A DNA stretch of 64,000 nucleotides from Fen-1258 sp947085815 (GCA_947085815.1 CAMTXU010000002.1:62001-126000); one strand, 5' to 3'; numbered from the stretch's first letter, positions 44,118 through 54,003 are shown. The notes: generated by a model from the letters alone, not told the origin. Numbers and translations are program-made.

Positions 44118-45416
44118 ATGAAACCAGAAGTTTACATCAAAGACCTCAAAGATCATTTAGGAAGAGAAGTAACGTTAAAAGGATGGCTGTATAATAAAAG
44201 ATCCAGCGGAAAAATCAAATTCTTAATTTTACGTGACGGCAGCGGTTATGTTCAATGTGTAGTTTTCAAAGGAAATGTTCCTGAAGAAATTTTTGAGAAC
44301 GCAGATAAACTTACTCAGGAATCATCTTTTCAGGTTACCGGAAAGGTGAAAGCCGAGCCACGATCCGTGGGCGGATTTGAACTCGAAGCCACTGATGTAA
44401 AAATAATTTCAATTGCCGGTGAATATCCCATCACTCCCAAAGAACATGGTATTGAATTCTTAATAGATAACCGCCATCTCTGGGTCAGATCGAAGAAGCA
44501 GGTTGCCATTCTAAAGATCCGCGCACGCGTTGTTAAAGCGATCCGGGACTTTTTCGATTCACGCGGATTTATTTTATTCGATCCGCCGATTATTACACCG
44601 AGCGCTTGCGAAGGTACTTCAACTCTTTTTGAGATGGATTATTTTGATCTTGGAAAAGCTTACTTAACTCAATCGGGACAACTTTATGAAGAGAGCGGGG
44701 CAATGGCTCTTGGAAAAGTTTATTCATTTGGTCCAACATTCCGCGCTGAAAAATCTAAGACACGCAGGCATTTGACCGAGTTCTGGATGGTTGAGCCGGA
44801 AATGGCATTCTTTGATCTCGAAGATGACATGGACCTTGCCGAAGAATTTTTAGAGTATATAGTTCAAACAGTTCTTACGGATATGAAGGAAGAGTTGAAG
44901 GAACTTGAACGAGACTTAACTAAACTGGAATGTGTTCAAAGACCGTTCCCGCGAATCTCTTACACGGATGCGGTTGAGATTTTAAAGAAAAAAGGGGTCG
45001 ATTTTCAGTGGGGAAATGATCTCGGTGGCTCGGATGAGACTTTAATCGGTGAGGAATTTGACCGCCCGGTTATGATTCATCGCTATCCTTCCGAAGTGAA
45101 AGCTTTCTATATGAAACGCGATCCTGAAAATCCTAAAGTTGCTCTTGCCGTTGACGTAATAGCGCCCGAAGGCTACGGCGAGCTGATTGGAGGTAGCCAG
45201 CGTGAAGATAACTTAGATTTCTTGCTTGAAAGAATTAAAGAACATAATCTGCCACAATCATTTTTTGAATGGTATCTCGATCTAAGAAGATTTGGATCGG
45301 TCCCGCATGCCGGTTTTGGTCTCGGTCTTGAAAGAACAGTAAGCTGGATTTGCGGACTCGATCATTTACGAGAAGCCATTCCATTTCCAAGAATGATTTA
45401 TAGGAATACTCCATAA
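44118..45416 (+). CDS. asnS: Asparaginyl-tRNA synthetase
   Basis: A 432-residue class IIb synthetase. The N-terminal OB fold (VTLKGWLYNKRSSGKIKFLILRDGSGYVQCVVF) recognises the anticodon. Motif 2 (FRAEKSKTRRHLTEFWMVEPEMAF) and motif 3 (GFGLGLERTVSWICG) form the active site. The motif 2 loop with TRRHLTEF fits AsnRS rather than AspRS. nuoJ starts at the next base, an unusual join of a tRNA synthetase with respiratory genes. Confidence 0.94.
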   Translation: MKPEVYIKDLKDHLGREVTLKGWLYNKRSSGKIKFLILRDGSGYVQCVVFKGNVPEEIFENADKLTQESSFQVTGKVKAEPRSVGGFELEATDVKIISIAGEYPITPKEHGIEFLIDNRHLWVRSKKQVAILKIRARVVKAIRDFFDSRGFILFDPPIITPSACEGTSTLFEMDYFDLGKAYLTQSGQLYEESGAMALGKVYSFGPTFRAEKSKTRRHLTEFWMVEPEMAFFDLEDDMDLAEEFLEYIVQTVLTDMKEELKELERDLTKLECVQRPFPRISYTDAVEILKKKGVDFQWGNDLGGSDETLIGEEFDRPVMIHRYPSEVKAFYMKRDPENPKVALAVDVIAPEGYGELIGGSQREDNLDFLLERIKEHNLPQSFFEWYLDLRRFGSVPHAGFGLGLERTVSWICGLDHLREAIPFPRMIYRNTP

Positions 45417-45932
45417 ATGAATTTAGAACTGATCCTATTTATAGTTCTCGCCTCTATAGCCGCCACAACCTCGGTAATGATGATTACTCGCCCCAATCCT
45501 GTAATTGCCGCGGTATTCTTAGTGCTCAACTTTTTTGCTCTTGCCGGATTGTATCTGCTGCTCAATGCGCAGTTTATCGCGGTTGTTCAAATAATTGTGT
45601 ACGCGGGTGCAATTATGGTTCTATTTTTATTTGTCCTTATGTTATTGAATACTGAAACCGAGCATAAATTATTTGTAGATAAACGTGCAATTAAATTTTT
45701 TGCAATACTCGTTAGTGCATTTGTCTTTGTCCAATTGGCTTATCTAATCTTTTTCGGTAAACCATCAAGATCATTAACACCAGATGAAGCTGCCAGCGTT
45801 AATGTTGGAACGATTCAAACAATCGGTCAACAACTTTATACTAATTATATTATTCCTTTTGAGGTCGCCGGGTTCTTACTTCTTGCGGCAACAATTGGTG
45901 CACTTGTTTTAGCAAAGAAAAAATTCGAGTAA
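45417..45932 (+). CDS. nuoJ: NADH-quinone oxidoreductase subunit J
   Basis: A 171-residue membrane subunit of complex I with five helices. The family core NPVIAAVFLVLNFFALAGLYLLLNAQFIAVVQIIVYAGAIMVLFLFV includes the pi-bulge helix region. It begins at the base after the asnS stop and is followed by nuoK after 5 bases. The hydrophilic arm genes are not in the window. Confidence 0.95.
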   Translation: MNLELILFIVLASIAATTSVMMITRPNPVIAAVFLVLNFFALAGLYLLLNAQFIAVVQIIVYAGAIMVLFLFVLMLLNTETEHKLFVDKRAIKFFAILVSAFVFVQLAYLIFFGKPSRSLTPDEAASVNVGTIQTIGQQLYTNYIIPFEVAGFLLLAATIGALVLAKKKFE

Positions 45933-45937
45933 GAATT

Positions 45938-46246
45938 ATGTCCTCAATCCCGATGGAATATTATCTGATACTCAGCGCGTTTATGTTTTCTGTGGGCGTT
46001 GCCGGAGTGCTAATAAGACGTAACGCAATTGTTGTGTTTATGTGTATTGAACTCATGCTTAATTCGGCAAATCTTACTCTCGTAACTTTTTCATCTTATC
46101 TGGGCAACCCTATTGGACAAGTATTTGTGTTTTTTGTTATGACTGTAGCCGCAGCAGAAGCCGCAGTAGGTCTGGCTATCATTATTGCAATCTTCAGAAA
46201 TAAAAAAACAGTTAATATTGACGAGATAAATATCTTTAAATGGTAA
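45938..46246 (+). CDS. nuoK: NADH-quinone oxidoreductase subunit K
   Basis: A 102-residue, three-helix subunit of the proton-pumping arm. Conserved glutamates occur within membrane helices (MCIELMLNSANL and AAAEAAVGLAI), as expected for the proton path. The stop overlaps the probable nuoL ATG (TAATG). Confidence 0.96.
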   Translation: MSSIPMEYYLILSAFMFSVGVAGVLIRRNAIVVFMCIELMLNSANLTLVTFSSYLGNPIGQVFVFFVMTVAAAEAAVGLAIIIAIFRNKKTVNIDEINIFKW

Positions 46247-48186
46247 TGATAAATTTAATATACCTTACAGTTCTGCTGCCGTTGATAGGTTTTCTTGTGA
46301 ATGGATTATTCGGAAGAAAAATTAAGAACGAAAAAGTCATCGGAATAATCGGAAGCGCCGCAGTCGGAATTTCCTTTCTTGTGGTTCTTGGAGCCTTCAT
46401 CCAGACACTTGGTCTTCCAGCTGAAGAGAGATCGAACACTGTCGAGCTTTTTACTTGGCTCAGAGTCGGCGGACTTCACATAAAATTCGCTTATCTCGTT
46501 GATCAACTTTCCTTAACGATGTCTCTCATCGTAACCGGAGTGGGATTTTTAATTCACGTTTACTCGATTGGTTACATGCACGGCGATAAAGGCTTCTGGA
46601 GATTCTTCGCATATCTAAATCTATTCATCTTTGCTATGATGAATTTGGTCTTAGGAGATAACTTTGTTGTTCTATTCCTTGGTTGGGAAGGCGTAGGGCT
46701 ATGTTCCTATCTGCTTATAGGATTTTGGTATGACAGAAAATTTGAAAATGGTACAACATCACAAGCGGCGAAAAAAGCTTTTGTAGTAAACAGAATAGGC
46801 GACTTCGGTTTCTTGCTTGGAATGTTTTTAATCTACATGACATTCGACTCGCTAAATTTTAATCAGGTATTTTCAAGAGCCGCATCATTCCCGGTTGCCG
46901 AATCAACATTTGGTTTGATTGCGTTATTCTTATTCATCGGAGCTACAGGTAAGTCGGCACAAATTCCGTTGTTTGTTTGGTTGCCTGATGCAATGGCTGG
47001 TCCAACACCGGTTTCTGCACTAATCCATGCCGCAACAATGGTAACAGCCGGCGTTTATATGGTATCACGCACTTCAATTTTATTTGCCTCTGCTCCGGTA
47101 ATTATGACTCTCGTTGCGGTGATCGGTTTGTTGACTGCTCTTATGGCTGCGACGATTGGTCTTGTTCAAAACGACATAAAAAAAGTTTTAGCATATTCCA
47201 CAGTAAGTCAGTTGGGTTACATGTTTTTAGCTGCGGGTGTTGGTGCTTTCAGCGCATCGATATTTCATGTAATGACTCACGCGTTTTTCAAAGCCCTTTT
47301 GTTTCTCGGCGCAGGCTCTGTTATTCATGGTATGCATCATGAACAAAATATTCAGAAATATGGCGGCTTGAAAAAATATATGCCTAAGACTTACATGACA
47401 TTTTTCATAGCAACACTCGCAATCACCGGAATTCCCGGTCTATCAGGCTTCTTCAGCAAAGATGAAATTTTATGGAGCGCTTACGCAAACGGCGGATTTG
47501 TTTTCTGGCTTATAGGTGCAATCACTGCGATGCTCACTGCATTTTATATGTTTAGATTAGTTTCGCTAACATTCTACGGAACAGAAAGATTCGATCATCA
47601 TCACGTTCATCCTCACGAATCACCATCTTTAATGACCGTCCCTTTGATGATACTCGCTTTATTATCAGTTGTTGGCGGTTATATCGGAATTCCAAAAGTA
47701 TTTTCCGGTGAACATGGAAATTTATTTGAAAGTTGGTTAGAACCGATCTATGCCCCAGCGCAGGCAAAGCTTGCAACATTCGGTTCGCATACTCATCTGG
47801 AAGAAATTTTATTGATGGCTCTTTCGGTTGCCGCGGCATTGAGCGCTATCTATTTTGCTCTTCATGTTTATACAAAGAAACCGGCAATCGCTGAAAATGT
47901 TTCGAGCAGATTCAAAGGAATTTATAATCTATTGCTCAATAAATATTTTGTTGATGAAATATATGAAGCGGGAGTAGTTCAACCCATTCAAAAGGGGAGC
48001 GATCTATTTCTGTGGAAAATTTTTGATATAAAAATTATTGATGGACTCGTCAACGGACTGGCTGTTTTAGTACAATCCGGCTCCGGTATAATAAGAAAAA
48101 TTCAAAATGGCGTTACGCAATCCTACGCTCTTATTATGATGGCTGGTATTGCGGTAGTTTTATTGTGGTTAATACTTAGTCTTTAA
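46246..48186 (+). CDS. nuoL: NADH-quinone oxidoreductase subunit L
   Basis: A 646-residue antiporter-like subunit, the most distal pump of complex I. GDNFVVLFLGWEGVGLCSYLLIGFW carries the key membrane glutamate, and AGPTPVSALIHAATMVTAGVYMVSR and STVSQLGYMFLAAGVGAF the lysine/histidine channel. The C end includes the lateral helix region and a final membrane anchor. An alternative ATG at 46240 adds two residues. An ~90-base repeat-rich gap separates it from nuoM. Confidence 0.96.
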   Translation: MINLIYLTVLLPLIGFLVNGLFGRKIKNEKVIGIIGSAAVGISFLVVLGAFIQTLGLPAEERSNTVELFTWLRVGGLHIKFAYLVDQLSLTMSLIVTGVGFLIHVYSIGYMHGDKGFWRFFAYLNLFIFAMMNLVLGDNFVVLFLGWEGVGLCSYLLIGFWYDRKFENGTTSQAAKKAFVVNRIGDFGFLLGMFLIYMTFDSLNFNQVFSRAASFPVAESTFGLIALFLFIGATGKSAQIPLFVWLPDAMAGPTPVSALIHAATMVTAGVYMVSRTSILFASAPVIMTLVAVIGLLTALMAATIGLVQNDIKKVLAYSTVSQLGYMFLAAGVGAFSASIFHVMTHAFFKALLFLGAGSVIHGMHHEQNIQKYGGLKKYMPKTYMTFFIATLAITGIPGLSGFFSKDEILWSAYANGGFVFWLIGAITAMLTAFYMFRLVSLTFYGTERFDHHHVHPHESPSLMTVPLMILALLSVVGGYIGIPKVFSGEHGNLFESWLEPIYAPAQAKLATFGSHTHLEEILLMALSVAAALSAIYFALHVYTKKPAIAENVSSRFKGIYNLLLNKYFVDEIYEAGVVQPIQKGSDLFLWKIFDIKIIDGLVNGLAVLVQSGSGIIRKIQNGVTQSYALIMMAGIAVVLLWLILSL

Positions 48187-48275
48187 TCTCTGCGTCTCGG
48201 CGCACCTGCCTACCGGCAGGCAGGTCTGCGGTAAAAGATTTTCACCGCTGAGATACAGAGACGCAAAGGAAAAAT
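48187..48275. repeat. Inverted-repeat insertion between nuoL and nuoM
   Basis: CCTGCC-TACC-GGCAGG forms a GC-rich hairpin near 48208-48223, enclosed by an outer GCGTCTC/GAGACGC pair. A decayed copy of the hairpin's right side is seen at 51919-51946. This kind of palindrome is scattered in intergenic DNA of related genomes (general knowledge). Confidence 0.75.
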
Positions 48276-49787
48276 ATGACTCAAAATTTATTTCTAACAT
48301 ATCTACTTCTTACACCTATCATCGGGAGTGTACTTGTACTTTTCTTTAAGAAAGAACAGAAGCAATTAATCCGATGGTTCGGACTTGCAGTGTCGCTTGT
48401 TGCTTTTGTTTTGTCACTGATAATTTACTTCGGATTTAATTCCGCAGATCCCCAATTTCAATTTGTTCATCAAGTTATCTGGATTAAAAGTTTGAACGTC
48501 AGTTATCATGTTGGTGTTGATGGCATATCATTGCTGCTAGTTCTTCTAACCACATTTTTAACACCGCTCACACTCCTTTCAACATGGCACGCGATTGAAA
48601 AAAATCTGAAGTTGTTTACATTTTCTATGCTCTTTCTTGAAGTTGGAATGCTCGGTGTCTTTATCTCGCTGGATATTTTCTTGTTCTACATCTTCTGGGA
48701 AGCCATGTTGATTCCTATGTATTTCATTATTGGAGTGTGGGGTGGAGAAAGAAGAATTTACGCGGCAGTAAAGTTTTTTATTTTTACAATGTTGGGCAGT
48801 TTGCTTATGCTTGTAGCGATAATCTGGCTCGCAGTTTACGCTTCAAACACACTGGGATATTTCACAACAAATTTACTAGATCTATATAAAGTTGGACCAA
48901 CCGTCCCGCACCAGATTCAATCATGGATGTTCGGCGCTTTCTTCCTGAGCTTCGCGATAAAAGTTCCTCTTTTTCCGCTTCATACATGGCTTCCTGACGC
49001 GCACGTCGAAGCCCCGACTGCCGGCTCAGTAATTCTTGCCGGAGTTTTACTTAAGATGGGCACATACGGATTGGTTAGATTTTGTTTGCCGTTATTTCCG
49101 CAATCCGCGGTTCAGTTCGCACCCGCCATCTCCATACTCGCAGTAATAGGTATTATTTATGGAGCTCTGGTTTCGATGGTGCAAACCGACATGAAAAAAT
49201 TAGTTGCTTATTCCTCTGTATCCCATCTCGGATTTGTTGTTCTTGGAATTTTTGCAATGACGGTTGAATCTGTCCAGGGCGCGGTAATTCAGATGATCAA
49301 TCACGGATTATCCACCGGCGCCTTATTCCTTTTAGTTGGTGTTCTTTACGAGAGAACTCACAGACGCGACATTGCATTCTATGGCGGAATTGCCAAACTC
49401 GTTCCTCTATACTCAACCGTCTTGATGATCGCGATGCTCTCTTCAATTGGACTTCCCGGATTGAATGGATTTGTCGGTGAATTTTTAATTTTGATCGGAT
49501 CATTCAAATCATCGGTATTAAACAGTTGGACATTTACAATTTTTGCCGCAAGCGGAGTTATCTTTGCAGCCGTTTATATGTTATGGATGTATCAACGTGT
49601 TGTTTTTGGAGAATTGAAAAATCCCGCTTTAAAATCTGAATTGACCGACATGAATTTGAGAGAGATGATAGTAATAATTCCGATTTTTGTTTTCATTGTC
49701 TGGATCGGTATCTACCCATCCACTTTTTTAAAATTAACCGAGGCGTCTTCACAAGCTATTCTTCAGCAAGTTGGAATGTTCCGGTAA
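48276..49787 (+). CDS. nuoM: NADH-quinone oxidoreductase subunit M
   Basis: A 503-residue antiporter-like subunit with about 14 helices. FYIFWEAMLIPMYFIIGVWGGERR carries the proton-path glutamate, and KVPLFPLHTWLPDAHVEAPTAGSVILAGVLLKMG and AYSSVSHLGFVVLGI the conserved lysine and histidine helices. A bacterioferritin gene separates it from nuoN. Confidence 0.96.
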   Translation: MTQNLFLTYLLLTPIIGSVLVLFFKKEQKQLIRWFGLAVSLVAFVLSLIIYFGFNSADPQFQFVHQVIWIKSLNVSYHVGVDGISLLLVLLTTFLTPLTLLSTWHAIEKNLKLFTFSMLFLEVGMLGVFISLDIFLFYIFWEAMLIPMYFIIGVWGGERRIYAAVKFFIFTMLGSLLMLVAIIWLAVYASNTLGYFTTNLLDLYKVGPTVPHQIQSWMFGAFFLSFAIKVPLFPLHTWLPDAHVEAPTAGSVILAGVLLKMGTYGLVRFCLPLFPQSAVQFAPAISILAVIGIIYGALVSMVQTDMKKLVAYSSVSHLGFVVLGIFAMTVESVQGAVIQMINHGLSTGALFLLVGVLYERTHRRDIAFYGGIAKLVPLYSTVLMIAMLSSIGLPGLNGFVGEFLILIGSFKSSVLNSWTFTIFAASGVIFAAVYMLWMYQRVVFGELKNPALKSELTDMNLREMIVIIPIFVFIVWIGIYPSTFLKLTEASSQAILQQVGMFR

Positions 49788-49828
49788 TATTATGAAACAG
49801 ATATCTGTTAAAAAAATTAAGAGTATTT

Positions 49829-50335
49829 ATGAAAAAGAAAAGTATTGAACTACTGAATAAAGCAGTAGCAGATGAACTATTAGCTGCTCACCAGTATATG
49901 TATTTTCATTTTCATTGTGACAATCAAGGTTATGATCTGCTCGCGAATCTTTTTAAGAAAACAGCTATAGAAGAGATGCTTCACATCGAAAAGATTGCTG
50001 AAAGAATTCTCTTCTTAAAGGGTGAAGTTGAAATGGTTGCTGCCTCCGATGTAAAAAAAACCAATGTAGTAATGGAAATGCTTAATATTGCTTCGGGGAT
50101 GGAACAGCACAGCGCAGAAGATTATAACCTTTGGGCTAATGAATGTTCTGCAAACGCGGATTCCGTTTCCAAGCAATTATTCGAAAGCCTTGTAGTCGAT
50201 GAAGAACGTCACTTCGATCAATTCGATAATGAACTCGAAAATCTTAAAAAATTCGGTGACCGTTATCTCGCTCTTCAATCAATTGAAAGAAGCAAAGTTA
50301 ATTCTGTTTTACCCGGCGGAGGCGCGGCATTATAG
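49829..50335 (+). CDS. bfr: Bacterioferritin
   Basis: A 168-residue four-helix iron-storage protein. All ferroxidase ligands occur at a constant offset from E. coli Bfr: E16, E49, H52, E92, E125 and H128 (motifs EEMLH and DEERH). The haem-ligand methionine corresponds to M50. ERILFLKGE also matches. It oxidises and stores iron in a 24-subunit shell. It sits 41 bases after nuoM and 64 bases before nuoN, so it probably shares the complex I transcript, where demand for Fe-S iron is high. Confidence 0.92.
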   Translation: MKKKSIELLNKAVADELLAAHQYMYFHFHCDNQGYDLLANLFKKTAIEEMLHIEKIAERILFLKGEVEMVAASDVKKTNVVMEMLNIASGMEQHSAEDYNLWANECSANADSVSKQLFESLVVDEERHFDQFDNELENLKKFGDRYLALQSIERSKVNSVLPGGGAAL

Positions 50336-50399
50336 TTCTCCGTTACTCCTTGGTGAATCAAGTAAAACATAAGCAGTTATTTTAATATAGTGATAGAAT

Positions 50400-51830
50400 A
50401 TGCCATCAAATAATTACGAATATTTTTTATTGTTGCCTCAAATAATAATCGGTCTCGGAATAGTTTTATCAGTTCTGATTGAGATTTACACTAAGAAGAG
50501 TGAGCAGATTCTACCCTGGTTTTCGATTGCTCTTTTCTTTGCGACCGCATTTTATTCCGTATTCAATATCAATCAGAATTTTGTTCTCTTTAGCGGAATG
50601 ATTGAGGTGGGCGGTAAACCGGCAATATTCAATTTCATTTTTAATATTGGTGCGGCGCTTGTGGTTCTTTCCTCCATAGATTATTTGAAAAAATACGGAA
50701 CCTACTACGGAGAGTATTACATATTAATTCAATCATCCGTACTTGGGATGATGGTGATGTCTGGGGCTAAGGATATTTTGATGATATTCATGGGACTGGA
50801 ACTGATGTCAATCTGCTTCTATGTTCTTGCGGGAATTAATCGTAAAAAACTTTCAGCTAACGAAGCATCCATGAAATATTTTTTACTTGGAGCTTTCGCA
50901 ACCGGTTTTATCGTTTACGGTATTGCATTAATCTACGGTGCTACCGGAACAACCAGTATACAGAACCTTGTGGAAAATTTTGTTGAGTACTCCTCGAATA
51001 TAATTTTTGTTCTTGGATTTATTCTCTTTTTGATCGGATTCAGTTTTAAGATAGCGGCTGTTCCATTTCATATGTGGGTCCCTGATGTCTATCAAGGGTC
51101 AGCTACAACAGTCACTTCGTTAATGTCAAGCACGGGTAAAGCCGCGGCTTTTAGTGTATTATTAATTGTACTATCCGCAGTTTTTACTTTTAACGCACCG
51201 AATGTTTTTCGTCCTTATTTTGCATCAATCTCCGCCTTGTCAATGTTATTCGGAAGTATAGTAGCAATCTCTCAAACTAATTTGAAGAGAATGCTGGCTT
51301 ACTCATCAATCTCTCACGCCGGGTATATGGCAATTGGACTTGCTGCCGGAAATGTTTTTAGCATTGCCGGTATAATATTTTACCTTACCGCATATGCTTT
51401 TATGAACATCGGCGCATTCACCATCATATCGATGGTAGAAGGGGAGAACGATTCCAGAACGGAATTAAATTCCTTTGCCGGATTAAGCGCCAAGAGCCCT
51501 GTGCTTGCCGTCGCTATGGCTTTATTCATGTTCGCGCTTGCCGGTATTCCGCCGCTTGCCGGATTTTTTGGAAAGTACTATGTATTTGTCTCTGCAATTC
51601 AAAGTCACCTAACGTGGCTGGCTATAATCGGAGTACTTTCAAGTGTGATAAGCGTTTACTTCTACATAAGAGTTGTAGTGTTCATGTATTTCAAGGATGC
51701 TGCAGAAGATTTTAAAATAGATGTCTCACCTTACAGTTTAACGGCAGTTGTCATTACCTCTTTATTGGTACTTGTCTTTGGATTTTTACCGGACACTTTG
51801 ATGAATGTGATAACGTCTGTACTTCACTAG
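50400..51830 (+). CDS. nuoN: NADH-quinone oxidoreductase subunit N
   Basis: A 476-residue antiporter-like subunit. IFMGLELMSICFYVLAG carries the conserved glutamate, FKIAAVPFHMWVPDVYQGSATTVTSLMSSTGKAAAF and LAYSSISHAGYMAIGLAAG the lysine helices, and FALAGIPPLAGFFGKYYVF the broken helix. It completes nuoJKLMN; nuoA-I are absent from the window. Confidence 0.96.
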   Translation: MPSNNYEYFLLLPQIIIGLGIVLSVLIEIYTKKSEQILPWFSIALFFATAFYSVFNINQNFVLFSGMIEVGGKPAIFNFIFNIGAALVVLSSIDYLKKYGTYYGEYYILIQSSVLGMMVMSGAKDILMIFMGLELMSICFYVLAGINRKKLSANEASMKYFLLGAFATGFIVYGIALIYGATGTTSIQNLVENFVEYSSNIIFVLGFILFLIGFSFKIAAVPFHMWVPDVYQGSATTVTSLMSSTGKAAAFSVLLIVLSAVFTFNAPNVFRPYFASISALSMLFGSIVAISQTNLKRMLAYSSISHAGYMAIGLAAGNVFSIAGIIFYLTAYAFMNIGAFTIISMVEGENDSRTELNSFAGLSAKSPVLAVAMALFMFALAGIPPLAGFFGKYYVFVSAIQSHLTWLAIIGVLSSVISVYFYIRVVVFMYFKDAAEDFKIDVSPYSLTAVVITSLLVLVFGFLPDTLMNVITSVLH

Positions 51831-52028
51831 GCATTAATAGAACACTGATAAAATCTGATCAAACGGGGTTGCCGCTGATTAATCAGCTAAATCTGTCAAA
51901 CGCACTTGTCCGGTTTATCTGCCGTAGGCATGGCAGGAAGGTCTGTGTCATCTGCGTTCTATGCTAACTCTTATTTTTCACTAAATACTTTCTTATTTTA
52001 CAACCAGAAAATCCGCACAGAGTATAAT
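51831..52028. other. Repeat-bearing gap before the NAD(P)HX repair gene
   Basis: The gap holds the perfect 14-base palindrome GCTGATTAATCAGC (51874-51887), a decayed GCCGTAGGCATGGCAGGAAGGTCTG copy of the nuoL-nuoM hairpin, and TCATCTGCGTTCTATG, typical of dispersed intergenic repeats. An open frame through it to the downstream gene is incidental. Confidence 0.65.
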
Positions 52029-53594
52029 ATGATACCGCTTTATACAACACAACAAGTACGTGAAGCCGATAACTTCGCAATTAATTCGATCGGCATTCCG
52101 AGCATCGTATTAATGGAGAATGCCGCTAGAAGTATTTACGCGGAGATAATTAATACCGTTGACAATGCTCTTGGGAATAATATCGTTGGGATTGTCTGCG
52201 GAAAAGGGAATAACGGCGGTGATGGTCTTGCTCTTGCCCGTCACTTCCTTATTAATGATCATGTCGTAAAAATTATCTCTTTAGGTGCCGAGGAAGAACT
52301 TAAAGGGGATGCACTAGTAAACTTCAGAATAACAAAAAATATGATTGCAGAATATCCATCCTCAAAATTATCTATATATGAAAGTGAAAAGGATATTGCA
52401 TCATTCGATGATTGTTCTATAATTATTGATGCTATGCTGGGAACAGGAAGCAGGGGAGATCTAGCTGAACCCTATAAAGAAATTGTTGGAAGATTGAACC
52501 AGCTGTCTGGATTTAAAGTTGCAGTTGATCTGCCCACCGGGCTTGATCTTGAAAACGCGAGCGGTGATCTTGTCTTTAACGCAGATTTAACAGTTACACT
52601 TTCGGAATTTAAAACCGGACTCTTCTACGAAAAAGGTTATACAAATTGTGGAACAGTTTTGAAAGGAACGATTGGAATTGGTAGCGAATATTATGATAAA
52701 CTCGAAATCAACGATTACCTAATTGAACCGGAAGACGCATTTTACGGATTACCAATTAAAACTTTGGACCAGCATAAATATTCTGCCGGGAAGGTTTTTG
52801 TTATTGCAGGTAGCGGTAAACTCCCGGGAGCTTCATTTCTAACTGCGAATACTGTATTAAAATGCGGCGCTGGATCATCGGTGCTGGCATTTCCAAAATC
52901 GATTAAAATACTAGCTCAGCAAAAACTTGGAAGCGCCACGGTTCTTGCCTACGATGACGATGGGAAAGAATATCTAAGCGAAACAAACCTCAAAGAAATT
53001 GAGGAGAAAATTAATTGGGCAAATGTCGTAGCTATTGGACCGGGACTCGGAAGAGAAGATTCAACAAAAAATGCGGTAGCGGAAATTCTAAGAATCCATA
53101 AAACAAAAAAAATTGTTATTGATGCCGATGCGGTTTGTGCTTTAAGTAAGGAGCTCTATAAAAAAGTGAACCTGAAGGGGAAAGTTTTAACCCCGCATCA
53201 TAAAGAATTTGCTGATATGATTGGAATTGGTTTAGATGAGTTAGAGAAAAATTTATTAAACTACGGAAAGAATTTTACAACAGAGAACGGTTGTTACTTA
53301 GTTTTAAAGGGCGCGCCGACAATTATTTTTAATCCGGTCGGAGAAGCGTTTCTTAATAGCGCAGGTAATCCCGGATTGGCAAAATTCGGATCCGGTGACG
53401 TGCTCACCGGAATGATTTCGGGTTTTCTTGCTCAAACAGACGAAATAGAAGACGCTCTAATTAGCGCGGTTTACATTCACAGCCTTGCTGCAGATCTTCT
53501 CTTAGAGGAGAAGACAGAGTACGGCTATACTTCAGAGGACTTAATTGAAGAAATTCCAAATGCGATCAAATTCATTCTCAAATCATTTATATAA
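52029..53594 (+). CDS. nnr: Bifunctional NAD(P)H-hydrate repair enzyme (epimerase plus ADP/ATP-dependent dehydratase)
   Basis: A 521-residue fusion that repairs hydrated NADH and NADPH. The YjeF N-terminal epimerase has VCGKGNNGGDGLALARHF and ATP-independent catalytic aspartates near IIDAMLGTGSRG. The C-terminal ribokinase-like dehydratase has AIGPGLGRE, VIDADAVCAL, LTPHHKEFA and GNPGLAKFGSGDVLTGMISGF. The ATG at 52029 gives the family opening MIPLYTTQQVREAD; 41 extra upstream codons come from repeat DNA. Its place right after nuo genes fits a role in NADH quality control. Confidence 0.93.
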   Translation: MIPLYTTQQVREADNFAINSIGIPSIVLMENAARSIYAEIINTVDNALGNNIVGIVCGKGNNGGDGLALARHFLINDHVVKIISLGAEEELKGDALVNFRITKNMIAEYPSSKLSIYESEKDIASFDDCSIIIDAMLGTGSRGDLAEPYKEIVGRLNQLSGFKVAVDLPTGLDLENASGDLVFNADLTVTLSEFKTGLFYEKGYTNCGTVLKGTIGIGSEYYDKLEINDYLIEPEDAFYGLPIKTLDQHKYSAGKVFVIAGSGKLPGASFLTANTVLKCGAGSSVLAFPKSIKILAQQKLGSATVLAYDDDGKEYLSETNLKEIEEKINWANVVAIGPGLGREDSTKNAVAEILRIHKTKKIVIDADAVCALSKELYKKVNLKGKVLTPHHKEFADMIGIGLDELEKNLLNYGKNFTTENGCYLVLKGAPTIIFNPVGEAFLNSAGNPGLAKFGSGDVLTGMISGFLAQTDEIEDALISAVYIHSLAADLLLEEKTEYGYTSEDLIEEIPNAIKFILKSFI

Positions 53595-54003
53595 TTATCT
53601 CAGTAAGCGTACTTTCCTGCTGATTTATCTCCCGCTGGTAATTTATTGGATTGCGCTTTTTGTTGTCACTACAATTCCTGTGGATAAAATGCCGCACCTG
53701 TTTCAGTATCAGGATAAGATTGAACATCTGCTTGCCTATGGAGTCTTGGCGTTTCTATTAACACTTGCTCTATTTTTTCAGTCGAGATCAAATTTATTAT
53801 CATCCAAAGCTTTCATTTTCTCATTTCTTTTCATCCTAGCTTATGGGGCTGTTGATGAGCTTCATCAAATTCTGGTTCCGGGAAGATACTGTGATCTATA
53901 TGATTGGATCGCGGATGTTGTAGGCGGTTCACTCGGTATTGGGTTGGTATACCTCTTTTTGAATTCCCTTAAAGTCGAGGACCCGGAAACAAAAAATATT
54001 TAA
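53560..54003 (+). CDS. VanZ-like family membrane protein
   Basis: A 147-residue protein with four hydrophobic segments. DKIEHLLAYGVLAFLLTLAL and YGAVDELHQILVPGRYCDLYDWIADVVGGSLGIGL are the VanZ-like motifs with the conserved DE-HQ-PGR and D-ADxxG pattern. Function is unknown beyond loose links to glycopeptide resistance. It overlaps the repair enzyme by 35 bases; a TTG at 53545 is an alternative start. Confidence 0.87.
   Translation: MRSNSFSNHLYNYLSKRTFLLIYLPLVIYWIALFVVTTIPVDKMPHLFQYQDKIEHLLAYGVLAFLLTLALFFQSRSNLLSSKAFIFSFLFILAYGAVDELHQILVPGRYCDLYDWIADVVGGSLGIGLVYLFLNSLKVEDPETKNI

Noticed and set aside
51906..52028. 41-residue N-terminal extension of the NAD(P)HX repair enzyme
   Set aside because: It is encoded by intergenic repeat DNA, and the family N terminus MIPLYTTQQVREAD begins at ATG 52029.
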